From NCBI RefSeq assembly GCF_008086165.1, contig NZ_VSKL01000001.1:310001-374000 (forward strand): DNA of 64,000 nt. Direction: 5' to 3'. The DNA is from Algorimicrobium algoritergicola (GTDB lineage: Bacteria > Bacteroidota > Bacteroidia > Flavobacteriales > Flavobacteriaceae). Every line of letters begins with the position of its first letter. Position 1 is the first letter of the stretch. The notes under the pieces are model-generated. The model was not told the origin of the DNA. It saw only the letters and a list, made by a program, of their open reading frames with translations, and did not search any database. The position numbers and the translations under genes are program-made. Shown in pieces: positions 56,585 to 64,000 of this stretch.

Positions 56585-57148
56585 CTATTGTTTATCTAAT
56601 GTAATCAATTCTGTTGGTAAAATCTGGTCTACTTGTCCATTTGGACATGAAGACGGTTCTATTTCACCGTCAGGATATAATATAAAATTCAGTTGAGAAT
56701 TATTATTTATAACAGCTATAAATACATCACCACTTTGTCCACAAAGCACTTCATAGCCACCATAGATTAATTGATAGGTTTCACCGTTTTCTAAAAAATG
56801 AATCCCCTTTATGACATATTCTGAATCATTAGACAAATTGATTGTTTCAACAAGTACATTATCCATCAGATCAGTTATTCTGTACTTTAATAACAATTTA
56901 TCTGTAGAAATACCTATATATTCTGTAGTAATTTTTGTAATTACAAATTCATAATTTTTATTGTTAATGGTACCAGTCCATGTGCCAATAAATTTATCAA
57001 ATAAATTATCAACATCTTTTAGGTAGGTTCCGTCAGGAATATTTGTATCATTAATTAAATAGTTAATACTATTTTGAACGGGAATAACTTGTGCTTTGCA
57101 ACTTAATAAGATCCCTATTAAAGCTATTACTAATGTTATTTTTTTCAT
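56585..57148 (-). CDS. DUF6705-like lipoprotein
   Basis: A 187-residue lipoprotein (MKKITLVIALIGILLSCKAQ, lipobox LLSC). It contains the family block PDGTYLKDVDNLFDKFIGTWTGTINN followed by YEFVITKITTEYIGISTD (read in pieces), a beta-rich middle (YRITDLMDNVLVETINL) and the end TELITLDKQ. It is 13 bp downstream of the 500-residue lipoprotein on the same strand, so one transcript is likely. Paralogous to 55665-56294 and the split gene 55018-55561. Confidence 0.8.
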   Translation of the reverse strand: MKKITLVIALIGILLSCKAQVIPVQNSINYLINDTNIPDGTYLKDVDNLFDKFIGTWTGTINNKNYEFVITKITTEYIGISTDKLLLKYRITDLMDNVLVETINLSNDSEYVIKGIHFLENGETYQLIYGGYEVLCGQSGDVFIAVINNNSQLNFILYPDGEIEPSSCPNGQVDQILPTELITLDKQ

Positions 57149-57161
57149 AATTTATAATTTT

Positions 57162-58664
57162 TTAAGGGCAATTTTCAGTTTCTAAATTACCATTATCATT
57201 TAACCTTTTTTTCTGGATGTCACCATTATTTTTTATTCTAAATAAAGAAATGCCTTCAATGCCAATTTCCAGTTCAACAAATTTTAGAAATCCCTTTTCC
57301 TTGCCAAACTTTTTTACCATTTGACTAAACTTTTCATTTAAGGTTGTTTTGTTAGCTAATAATAATTCTACGTCCATTAAACTGAAACTATTAATGTCTC
57401 CCGTAAAGCGTAAAGTGTAATCTCTAGAACTTGAAAACATACTCCCATAAACATCCAAAAGCGGTCTATTTTCTTGTTGAGCTAGTAATAAAAGTTTTAA
57501 AAATGTTGTAATATCTCTAGGTCCTAATTGTTTTATTGGGATGATTTCATCTGGAATATTATCATTATTTGTGTCGGCAATTGTATATTGGTTTGTGTGA
57601 ATATGGGTAAAACCAACCCTATTGGATGCGATTGGAATCGTTAAACTATGATTTCCTAAATCAGGATTTAAATTGGTAAAAGTGCCATCTGATTCCTCGG
57701 CAAAACCAGTCTCTTCATTTGAGTTGTAGTTAGCGCTATTAGTAATTGAATTAAGCTTATTTGAATAATTGGAATTAGTCAATTGTTCTGCGATTTTTTC
57801 GCAAGGATCACCATCATTTCCTTCTCCATCCATTGCACCAGATGGTACTCCACCAGGACAACGACAACTAGTAGTTGGTGTTGTGGTATTTCCATTCCCA
57901 ACTCCTCCATGTGGTCCTTGGTCGGAAGCAATTGGGCCACCACTTGTACTGCTACATGGTTTAAGTGTTGTAGTGTAGGTTCCTCCTGGCAATGCCTCTT
58001 GAGTGTAAATATTATCATCTCCAATATAATTACAAGAGGTATCGCCATATTCATGATTACCCGATGAACATGTGTTAGGCTGAAAATCAACTCTTTTACA
58101 ATCATCTTCATAAAATAAACGCGAGAATAATTGATCACTAAAGCCGCCATCAATTTCCGTTATAGTTAACCGATCAACAAAATCAACTTCCTGACCATTG
58201 TCTAAAAGTTCTATTTCTTGATCAGTAATATTGTAATGCACCAAGAATTCTTTATAACTCCCATCCTCCTGTAAACTTAAAAGAACATTTTGCAGGCCTT
58301 CACCTTCAGGTGTATTGTTTACTAAAAAAGTGTAGGAATGATAGCCATTTTCAAACTGAATCAAAGTAGCAAAATCAGTTTCTAATGAAAGACCGGTTCC
58401 GTCGGAATATACGGTCCTGTTTTGATAAGAAGCATTAAACACTGTTAGTTCTGTTTTTATTCTTTCTATTTTGTTCCAAACTTCTTTGTTTTGAGCAACT
58501 TGATTTCTTTGGATTGAAGAAATTGTAATGGGTTTTATAATTATCTCTTCGGTATTTGTTTTTTTAATAAAATCATCATCCTTTTGACAATTAACCAGCA
58601 CTAGTGAAATTCCAAAGAGCAGAATTCCCAATTTTAAATAGTTTGTGATTTGGGTTTGTTTCAT
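57162..58664 (-). CDS. Large Cys-rich lipoprotein, possible degenerate JAMM-like C-terminal domain
   Basis: A 500-residue lipoprotein (MKQTQITNYLKLGILLFGIS then LVLVNC, Cys26). Residues ~50-180 form a beta-rich domain (FENGYHSYTFLVNNTPEGEG). Residues ~185-290 are a Cys-, Gly-, Pro- and Thr-rich linker with several Cys (189, 199, 211, 237, 267, 269, 288). The C-terminal ~150 residues hold GFTHIHTNQY (His354, His356), then PIKQLGPRDITTFLKLL. H-x-H followed ~27 residues later by a x-P-x-D helix start looks like the H-x-H...S-x-x-D pattern of JAMM/JAB metallopeptidases, with Gly where Ser is expected; this is inference. It leads the array of small lipoproteins downstream (13 bp gap). No known family is asserted. 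Confidence 0.7.
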   Translation of the reverse strand: MKQTQITNYLKLGILLFGISLVLVNCQKDDDFIKKTNTEEIIIKPITISSIQRNQVAQNKEVWNKIERIKTELTVFNASYQNRTVYSDGTGLSLETDFATLIQFENGYHSYTFLVNNTPEGEGLQNVLLSLQEDGSYKEFLVHYNITDQEIELLDNGQEVDFVDRLTITEIDGGFSDQLFSRLFYEDDCKRVDFQPNTCSSGNHEYGDTSCNYIGDDNIYTQEALPGGTYTTTLKPCSSTSGGPIASDQGPHGGVGNGNTTTPTTSCRCPGGVPSGAMDGEGNDGDPCEKIAEQLTNSNYSNKLNSITNSANYNSNEETGFAEESDGTFTNLNPDLGNHSLTIPIASNRVGFTHIHTNQYTIADTNNDNIPDEIIPIKQLGPRDITTFLKLLLLAQQENRPLLDVYGSMFSSSRDYTLRFTGDINSFSLMDVELLLANKTTLNEKFSQMVKKFGKEKGFLKFVELEIGIEGISLFRIKNNGDIQKKRLNDNGNLETENCP

Positions 58665-58836
58665 AGGTTAAACTGGTTTAAAGTTAGTAAAAAATGATAA
58701 AATTCTGCTTGTAATAACCGATTAAGATTTAGGGTATCTAACCCAATTATTCCGCAATAATCCAAACCTACTAAAAAAAACAAATGATTAGAACTAGCTT
58801 TTTTGGTGAATTTTATATCGTTCATCGAAAACCCAA

Positions 58837-58853
58837 AAAACCGTTACGGTTTT
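58837..58853. promoter_or_regulatory. Palindrome AAAACCGT-T-ACGGTTTT, operator-like
   Basis: Perfect 17-bp inverted repeat in the 300-bp gap (58665-58964) between two divergent genes; a shorter related TCCCGTAAAATGG follows. It could be a repressor site for either gene. The rest of the gap has no ORF and no clear promoter. Confidence 0.4.
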
Positions 58854-58964
58854 CCCGTAAAATGGTCCGGTTTCAGCACTTTGCCTTTTTGGCACTATGA
58901 GTTTTTGAGTATAAAGTCCATTTTTTAATTCCCAATTCATACTTTTAAGCAAATACTAAAATTA

Positions 58965-59930
58965 ATGACCAGCACGCAAAAGTCAGCAGATTCTCCTGAC
59001 ACCTTTACTATTGCTTTTTACAATACCGAAAACCTTTTTGATATTTACAATGACCGCAGTAAACACGATCGGGATTATTTACCAAATTCCGAAAGACGTT
59101 GGACTAAAAAACGCTATCATAATAAACTTCAAAAATTAGGGTTGGCTATTTCTAAAATTGGCGATACGGAAACCGAAAATGCACCAAGTATTATTGGGTT
59201 AGCCGAAGTAGAAAACGGTAAAGTTATTCGTGACTTATTAGACACCTCGCATTTAAAAAATACACCTTATGATTATGTTCATTTTAATTCCAAAGATGAG
59301 CGTGGAATGGATGTCGCGCTTATTTATAATACAACGGAATTTACAGTGACCCACTCTGAAATTTATGCCATTCAATTTGAAAGACCTGAAGGTGGTGACG
59401 ATTTTACACGAGACATTCTATTAGTAACTGGAATGCTGCAAGGCGAAACGATTTCGCTATTGGTAAACCACTGGTCGTCGAGACGTGAAGGCACGCAGCT
59501 TTCCGAGGTAAAACGCTTACAAGCTTCAGAGAAAGTAAGTGAGATTATCAAAGATATCCAAGCGAAACAAGCGGATGCTAAAATTATTATTATGGGCGAT
59601 TTCAATGATGATCCACATTGTAAAAGCATCACGCAACTCATAGAAAATAACAATTTATTCAACCCTATGAATACGCTGCGGTCCTATAATCGTGGGAGTT
59701 TAGTTCACCACAGAAAGTGGCATTTATTTGATCAGATTATGTTTACGATGCCTTTTTTTGAATCGCGAGAAAACCATTTGGAATTTGATTCGGCACATAT
59801 TTTTGATGCCGATTTCTTAAAAGAATACAAAGGCCGCTATAAAGGCACGCCTTTTAGAACCTATGCTGGTGAAAAACATAAAGGTGGTTATAGTGATCAT
59901 TTTCCGGTTTATATGACGTTGAAGAAGTAA
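58965..59930 (+). CDS. Endonuclease/exonuclease/phosphatase (EEP) family protein
   Basis: A 321-residue EEP enzyme. Signature blocks: FYNTENLFDIYND (Asn), IGLAEVENGKVI (metal Glu), VHFNSKDERGMDVALIYN, VNHWSSRREGTQLSE, IIMGDFNDDP (Asp-x-Asn) and GGYSDHFPVYM (Asp-His). The enzyme hydrolyses phosphodiesters or phosphomonoesters in DNA, RNA or lipids. There is no signal peptide, and no upstream in-frame ATG before a stop at 58926, so it appears cytoplasmic. In flavobacteria such a gene often lies beside DUF5689 and TonB receptor genes, as here. Confidence 0.92.
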   Translation: MTSTQKSADSPDTFTIAFYNTENLFDIYNDRSKHDRDYLPNSERRWTKKRYHNKLQKLGLAISKIGDTETENAPSIIGLAEVENGKVIRDLLDTSHLKNTPYDYVHFNSKDERGMDVALIYNTTEFTVTHSEIYAIQFERPEGGDDFTRDILLVTGMLQGETISLLVNHWSSRREGTQLSEVKRLQASEKVSEIIKDIQAKQADAKIIIMGDFNDDPHCKSITQLIENNNLFNPMNTLRSYNRGSLVHHRKWHLFDQIMFTMPFFESRENHLEFDSAHIFDADFLKEYKGRYKGTPFRTYAGEKHKGGYSDHFPVYMTLKK

Positions 59931-59969
59931 CTTTCTTTTCTTTTTTACATTGCCTAAAAAAGAAACAAA

Positions 59970-59989
59970 CCTGCCTGCCGGCAGGCAGG
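59970..59989. repeat. REP-like perfect 20-bp palindrome
   Basis: CCTGCCTGCCGGCAGGCAGG, its own reverse complement. GC-rich in an AT-rich setting. Similar to the copy at 60096-60116. Confidence 0.75.
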
Positions 59990-60095
59990 AAAGTCTAGGC
60001 TTACGAATCTTTATCTAAATTTTTCATTTGACACCTAAATTTTAGGAACTCGCATTTAATAAACCTTGCTTGCTTCGAAATATGGCATGCTCAAA

Positions 60096-60116
60096 CCTAC
60101 CTGTCCGTCAGGCAGG
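60096..60116. repeat. REP-like imperfect palindrome
   Basis: CCTACCTGTCCGTCAGGCAGG, a variant of 59970-59989 about 107 bases away, in the same gap after the EEP nuclease gene. Confidence 0.65.
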
Positions 60117-60290
60117 CAGCCTAAAATTTTACGGTATCTATATTTTCAAATTTTACGATAAACTTTCGATAGGCCGAATGGGAATTTTCAAATGGATTAT
60201 CAAAATATTTAAATAAGATTAAAACCAAGAAATATAATAGTTTTAATGAAACGAAAAACTGTTTAACACAAGTTTGAAAATAAAGATTAT

Positions 60291-60668
60291 TTAAACAGCT
60301 TGCCAGAGTATGACTGACAATAAAATGCAAGCAACGGGAAGCAGCCAAAGCAAAAATATGGAGTGATTTTGAGATTTCTTATTAAGCATTTTAGCATTTA
60401 GTACTTGACGCTTTCTTCCTGCATATTGTATCCAGTTTTTAAAAAACACAAAAACAGAAGCCATAATAAATAATGCCCAAGCTTTATCTTGAGACATGGT
60501 GTTCATATTCATCTGACTAGAAAATCCAGCAAAAAACATACCTAATAGCAACAATATAGAACATTGTAATAAAGAAATATAAATCGATGCAATTTGATTT
60601 GCTTTTTTGTTCTTAAGCTTTTTATAATGCTTGAACACGGTAATAAAAAGTGAATCGAAAATAGACAT
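60291..60668 (-). CDS. Small three-helix membrane protein, unknown function
   Basis: A 125-residue protein with three hydrophobic helices: about residues 28-50 (IYISLLQCSILLLLGMFFAG), 62-80 (WALFIMASVFVFFKNWIQY) and 104-123 (IFLLWLLPVACILLSVILW). The rest is short basic loops (KHYKKLKNKKANQ, GRKRQVLNAK). Topology and size resemble an unnamed flavobacterial family. It is downstream of the DUF5689 gene on the same strand but separated from it by a terminator hairpin, so it may be independently transcribed. Function unknown. Confidence 0.65.
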   Translation of the reverse strand: MSIFDSLFITVFKHYKKLKNKKANQIASIYISLLQCSILLLLGMFFAGFSSQMNMNTMSQDKAWALFIMASVFVFFKNWIQYAGRKRQVLNAKMLNKKSQNHSIFLLWLLPVACILLSVILWQAV

Positions 60669-60692
60669 AATTATGTAATGGTATGAAAATTA

Positions 60693-60730
60693 AGAACCTG
60701 CTAATTTATTAGAATTAGCAGGTTCTTTTA
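60693..60730 (-). terminator. Terminator of the DUF5689 gene
   Basis: GAACCTGCTAATT-TATTAG-AATTAGCAGGTTC, a perfect 13-bp stem with T-run (minus strand: ...TTAATTTTC). It lies 38 bp below the DUF5689 stop codon. Confidence 0.85.
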
Positions 60731-60767
60731 TAATTATTTAAAAGACTAAATATTTCTATTAATTCTT

Positions 60768-62204
60768 TTATTGTGCAGCTAATATTTTAACATTACCTAA
60801 ATCTCTAGTTGAAGATATTGCGGCATTTTCACTATCGTAAACAAATGCAATAAAGCCAGTACCATTAGCAGCAGAAAGATCAATAAAGCCAGTTTCATCA
60901 TATATATTATCAAAGAATCCACCATTTATTGGTAGTCCTTCAATTTGACTTGCTCCTACTTCAGTCCAGTTAGCAGTAGTTGGGTCAGCTCCGGCAACAT
61001 AATCGTTAGAATAATAAGCTTTTAAAGGCTCTTCTCCGGCGTCACTGAACGCATCAGCTATTTCTAATATCATTTGTTCGTCATCTTGCGCATCAAAATC
61101 AAAAGCTGGTGAAATTAACCAACTAACCATTGTTACAGCATTACTACCATCATATCCAGATCCTCTAACATAAGAAACACCACCAAAAGATGCAGCATAC
61201 CATTCTCTAGTTCCAGCTGTGTTAATTACATCCCAACCGTTTAAACCACCAACAAAATCTTCTTCAAAAACGACTGTAAAATTACTTTGATCTAACAATT
61301 CACATCTAGAACCATCAAAATTAACACCTTCCAAACCGTTTAATGCTAATATTATAGTACCACCATCAAAAGTCTTATTTACCAAAGCAGTTATAGAACC
61401 GTTACCTAAAGGTAGTAGTTCGTTTTTAAAGTTAGCAAAGCCACTTGTTTCTAACTGAAACGTTGAGTACGTAAAACCAGTACAAGCTTGTAATCTTCTT
61501 TTCGTATCAAAATCATTCATTGGATCAAAATAGCGTTCTCCTGCTAAATTATCAGCAAACTCTACGCCATCCACTTGTACCAATATACCAACATGACCAC
61601 CATTAATATCTGCGAAATTTACATTTACAGGCGTGATGTCTTCTGTAACAGGTGATCTGAATATGTGTGTTCTTGCGCGATTTTCACCTATACTTTTAAT
61701 GTTTGTTCCAAAACGCGTAGTTTCTGTTTCACCACCAACAGCTATAATACCAGTTCCAATACGTTCTTCACCAATATACAAGCCTTTTAAGCTCACGTAA
61801 ACCTCACGACCAAAATTAAACTGATTGTATAAATCTACTTGATTTATAATAATTTTGATTGCTGTTGTTGGGTTTGTTGGACTATCTTGAAGAAAAAATT
61901 CTTTAAAGAAATTACCCGATTTATCTGAAGAAGATACATATCCTTTAATATAGATATTTTCCAGTTCTTCTATATACGGCATAGCATCCGTAGTATCACC
62001 ATCATTATTAGGATCCGATGTATATCTAGATTTTGCATCTGCAATAGAAATTTCTATTCCAGTGGATAATAAAGTGTTTAATCGTGCATTTTCTTCATCA
62101 CCTAAACTTGTAGGAATGGTGTAATCGTCATCTTGAACACAAGATACAATAGCTAAACTAGCAACTACTGTTAATACTAGGGTTAAAAATTTATTTGTTT
62201 TCAT
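60768..62204 (-). CDS. DUF5689 domain lipoprotein
   Basis: A 478-residue lipoprotein (MKTNKFLTLVLTVVASLAIVSC, lipobox VSCV). ATG 62204 is chosen; a TTG two codons up is less likely. Residues ~45-270 are DUF5689 (OB-fold-like: NIYIKGYVSSSDKSGNFFKEFFLQD, FGREVYVSLKGLYIGE, GGHVGILVQVDGVEF). Residues ~310-478 form a jelly-roll-like domain (FEEDFVGGLNGWDVINTAG ... SWLISPAFDFDAQDDEQMILEI ... GFIAFVYDSENA), typical of choice-of-anchor J. It is 32 bp downstream of the TonB-dependent receptor, so both likely work at the outer membrane as a receptor plus surface-exposed ligand-binding partner, as SusC/SusD-type pairs do. Confidence 0.9.
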   Translation of the reverse strand: MKTNKFLTLVLTVVASLAIVSCVQDDDYTIPTSLGDEENARLNTLLSTGIEISIADAKSRYTSDPNNDGDTTDAMPYIEELENIYIKGYVSSSDKSGNFFKEFFLQDSPTNPTTAIKIIINQVDLYNQFNFGREVYVSLKGLYIGEERIGTGIIAVGGETETTRFGTNIKSIGENRARTHIFRSPVTEDITPVNVNFADINGGHVGILVQVDGVEFADNLAGERYFDPMNDFDTKRRLQACTGFTYSTFQLETSGFANFKNELLPLGNGSITALVNKTFDGGTIILALNGLEGVNFDGSRCELLDQSNFTVVFEEDFVGGLNGWDVINTAGTREWYAASFGGVSYVRGSGYDGSNAVTMVSWLISPAFDFDAQDDEQMILEIADAFSDAGEEPLKAYYSNDYVAGADPTTANWTEVGASQIEGLPINGGFFDNIYDETGFIDLSAANGTGFIAFVYDSENAAISSTRDLGNVKILAAQ

Positions 62205-62236
62205 AATCAATAATACGTTTAATTAATTTTTCTTTT

Positions 62237-64000
62237 TTAGAATCTAAAGTTAACATTTACAAAATAAGTAGCACCACGTCCATACCAGTATTTTGGTCCA
62301 AATTGACGTTTACCTGTTTGATTGTCAGCTAACAATTCGTTGTAATTTGCATTTCTACCTTGTTCAAAACCACCTGTTTTGTAAATCTCATCCAATAGGT
62401 TATTTACACTAGCAAATACACCAATATAATAATCACCAATTTTCCAAGATTTTCCACCTGTTAAGTTTACGGTAAAATACGCGTCAATTTCTTCTTGTTT
62501 TAATAAGTCGGTTGCTACATTTTCATCGTAATTATTAATTGGCAAACCATCATTAGCTAAATAAAAGTTTTGAGTTCTTAATAATGGACTCACATCAATA
62601 TATGCATTTGCTAAATAGTTAACCGTTGCTCCAAAGAACCAGTAGTCTGGATCGCGATATTCAAAACCTAATGAATACGCTTGTTGTGGTCCTCCTGCAA
62701 TTTTATAATCTTTTAAATTAGATGTAAATGTTTGCGTTTTACCAAAACTTGTAGAGGTTAAATATAAATCAGGGTTGTTATCATAGGTATATTGACCTAC
62801 TGCAGCTACACCTTTTAATTTAATAGTTGGTGTTACTTGTGCTTCAATACCTAATTCAGCACCAATGTGCTTTTTATCTACACCTTGTAAAACTTCCTGA
62901 ACAAAAGCAGATGTATCGTTAAACTCTTCACCTACGTTGGTAATACCATCCGCATAATAGAATCCAATTTCATTGGCATCTTCAATTTTCGTGTAGTAAC
63001 CTGTTAATTTAGCCTTCACAATTGGTGATCTGAAAATATAACTTGCATCAAACGATGTAATTTTTTCCTCCGTTATATTATCAACGACACTATTGTTATC
63101 TCTTGAGTTAGAATAAGTGTTTCTAATAGTTGGTGCTTTTGTAAGATAACCACCATTCACATCAATTAAGTGCTTTCCAGTTATTTTATAAGTAAGTCCA
63201 GCTTTTGCACCTACACCTGTAAAGTTTAATTTCTCACCTTTTCCTAATGATAAATTTCCTAAAAACGCACTGTTTTCCCAAAGACCTTCACGTTGGTATG
63301 ATGTACTTGTTACGCTTCCTGAAAGATAGAAATCTACTTTACTATATTTAAATTGTGCTTGTGCATATCCTGAAATAACATCGGCAAAAATATTATAGTT
63401 GTAACGGAACTTATCACCTTCACCAATAACACGATTCGGATTTTGGTTATCATACTGGTAGTTATCAAACGAATCAACGTTTAAAACACCATTACCACCT
63501 AATAAATCAATTATTTCACCAAAGTTTTTCGACTTTAGGTTCTTGTAATTTATAGCAGCATTTAAAATGATATGATCATTAATTTCCGTGTTGAAAATAG
63601 AGTTCACCGTAATTTGTTTATCGTCACTACGGTCTTCATATAATACATACGCGTTTGTATCACCTACAGACGCATTGGTAACATTGGCATCTAAAATACG
63701 TTCCCAATCTATCTGGCCACCATTCATAAAGTTTTGTTCCGCAATATAAGCGCCTGCAAAATCAGGACCATCATTATCTGCTAAAAAGTAACTTGGTAAA
63801 TCTTGGTAATAAGCAGGACTTGGATTTCCGCCACCACCATAATCTAAACGGCTGTTTCCTATTTTACCATATTGGTAACCCACATTGGTATTTAAAGTTG
63901 TTTTGCTATTAATATCCCAATAATGGTTTAACATAAAGATTGGCTCTTCAATTTCTTTGATACGTGAATTTTTCTTTTCACCATCTAACCAACCCCAATA
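62237..64000 (-). CDS. TonB-dependent receptor, C-terminal barrel (5' partial)
   Basis: The frame is open from 62237 to the right window edge (64000), so it is the C-terminal part, about 588 residues shown. The sequence is beta-barrel: repeated aromatic-ended strands such as YGYITKAPTIRNTYSN-like GGYLTKAPTIRNTYSNS, FDASYIFRSPIVKAKLTGYYTKI, LGFEYRDPDYWFFGATVNYLA, and the last strand YFVNVNFRF with terminal Phe. At the window edge it reads EEPIFMLNHYWDI, a usual TonB-receptor barrel segment. It takes up an unknown ligand through the outer membrane with TonB energy. It is in one operon with the DUF5689 lipoprotein (32 bp). Confidence 0.93.
   Translation of the reverse strand, partial: YWGWLDGEKKNSRIKEIEEPIFMLNHYWDINSKTTLNTNVGYQYGKIGNSRLDYGGGGNPSPAYYQDLPSYFLADNDGPDFAGAYIAEQNFMNGGQIDWERILDANVTNASVGDTNAYVLYEDRSDDKQITVNSIFNTEINDHIILNAAINYKNLKSKNFGEIIDLLGGNGVLNVDSFDNYQYDNQNPNRVIGEGDKFRYNYNIFADVISGYAQAQFKYSKVDFYLSGSVTSTSYQREGLWENSAFLGNLSLGKGEKLNFTGVGAKAGLTYKITGKHLIDVNGGYLTKAPTIRNTYSNSRDNNSVVDNITEEKITSFDASYIFRSPIVKAKLTGYYTKIEDANEIGFYYADGITNVGEEFNDTSAFVQEVLQGVDKKHIGAELGIEAQVTPTIKLKGVAAVGQYTYDNNPDLYLTSTSFGKTQTFTSNLKDYKIAGGPQQAYSLGFEYRDPDYWFFGATVNYLANAYIDVSPLLRTQNFYLANDGLPINNYDENVATDLLKQEEIDAYFTVNLTGGKSWKIGDYYIGVFASVNNLLDEIYKTGGFEQGRNANYNELLADNQTGKRQFGPKYWYGRGATYFVNVNFRF

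Larger units (their letters stand above)
59931..60290. other. Gene-free region with REP-like and other intergenic repeats
   Basis: 360 bases with no credible gene; one minus-strand ORF here (60121-60348) is low-complexity and uses no good start. The stretch 59940-60060 (AAAAAAGAAACAAA ... AAGTCTAGGCTTACGAATC ... CACCTAAATTTTAGG) looks like repeats dispersed in flavobacterial genomes. Two REP-like palindromes lie at 59970-59989 and 60096-60116. Confidence 0.5.

Noticed and set aside
57779-58153. 124-codon minus-strand ORF within the large lipoprotein gene
   Set aside because: It is another frame of the Cys/Gly/Thr-rich linker and has Met/Val/Gln-rich shadow composition.
60121-60348. 75-codon minus-strand ORF in the gap after the EEP nuclease
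   Set aside because: Aromatic- and Leu-rich, no plausible start signal, overlaps repeat text and the end of the membrane protein gene at 60291.

Overview
The window looks like chromosomal DNA of a Flavobacteriaceae (Bacteroidota), probably a marine genus near Winogradskyella, Psychroserpens or Bizionia; the genus is a guess. Signs are the low-GC sequence, many lipoproteins with Bacteroidota-type signal peptides, start sites without Shine-Dalgarno sequences, promoters of the Bacteroidota type (TAnnTTTG at -7), and family-typical genes (S46 dipeptidyl peptidase, DUF2480, DUF3078, DUF5689, DUF6705-like, SUF-only Fe-S assembly, Bacteroidota-type SdhCAB). No rRNA, tRNA, CRISPR array, transposase or phage gene was seen.

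Layout. 1-4544: end of a heavy-metal resistance operon (CzcA-type RND pump joined in frame to a TolC-like outer membrane factor, membrane-fusion lipoprotein, P1B-4 type metal ATPase). 4552-19954: mostly housekeeping and single genes: YD-repeat protein, glycyl-tRNA synthetase, coiled-coil membrane protein, ComF, Ig-like lipoprotein, omega-amidase-like nitrilase beside a decayed gene, methionine-type aminotransferase, DPP11-like S46 peptidase, GNAT, membrane MutS-like ATPase, M28 peptidase. 20033-23480: sdhCAB. 23640-27414: a lipoprotein and a large BNR/sortilin-like secreted protein. 27561-27740: a perfect 90-bp tandem duplication in front of pepP. 29153-32745: AhpD-like protein, thioredoxin, DoxX, AraC regulator and BrnQ. 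32822-35000: hydrolase, small Cys protein, thiL.

35319-39987 is the most interesting block. It is a tight four-gene operon of lipoproteins: a thrombospondin-3/LVIVD protein, a seven-repeat propeller-like protein, an MbnP-like protein and a diheme MbnH/MauG/cytochrome c peroxidase-like protein. The last two match the MbnP/MbnH pair known to make a kynurenine-dependent copper site. 40170-47762 is a complete suf cluster (A, B, C, D, S, E, T) with two lipoproteins inserted. 47877-54852 holds an ABC exporter, DUF2480, DUF3078, a class A PBP and HflX.

55018-58664 is a minus-strand array: a Cys-rich lipoprotein with a possible degenerate JAMM-like motif, followed by DUF6705-like paralogs, one of them split, plus an unrelated gene remnant and a duplicated 89-bp intergenic unit. 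58965-64000 has an EEP nuclease on the plus strand and, on the minus strand, a TonB-dependent receptor (running off the window), a DUF5689 lipoprotein and a small membrane protein, with REP-like palindromes between them.

All functions are inferred from reading motifs and overall resemblance; no database search was run.
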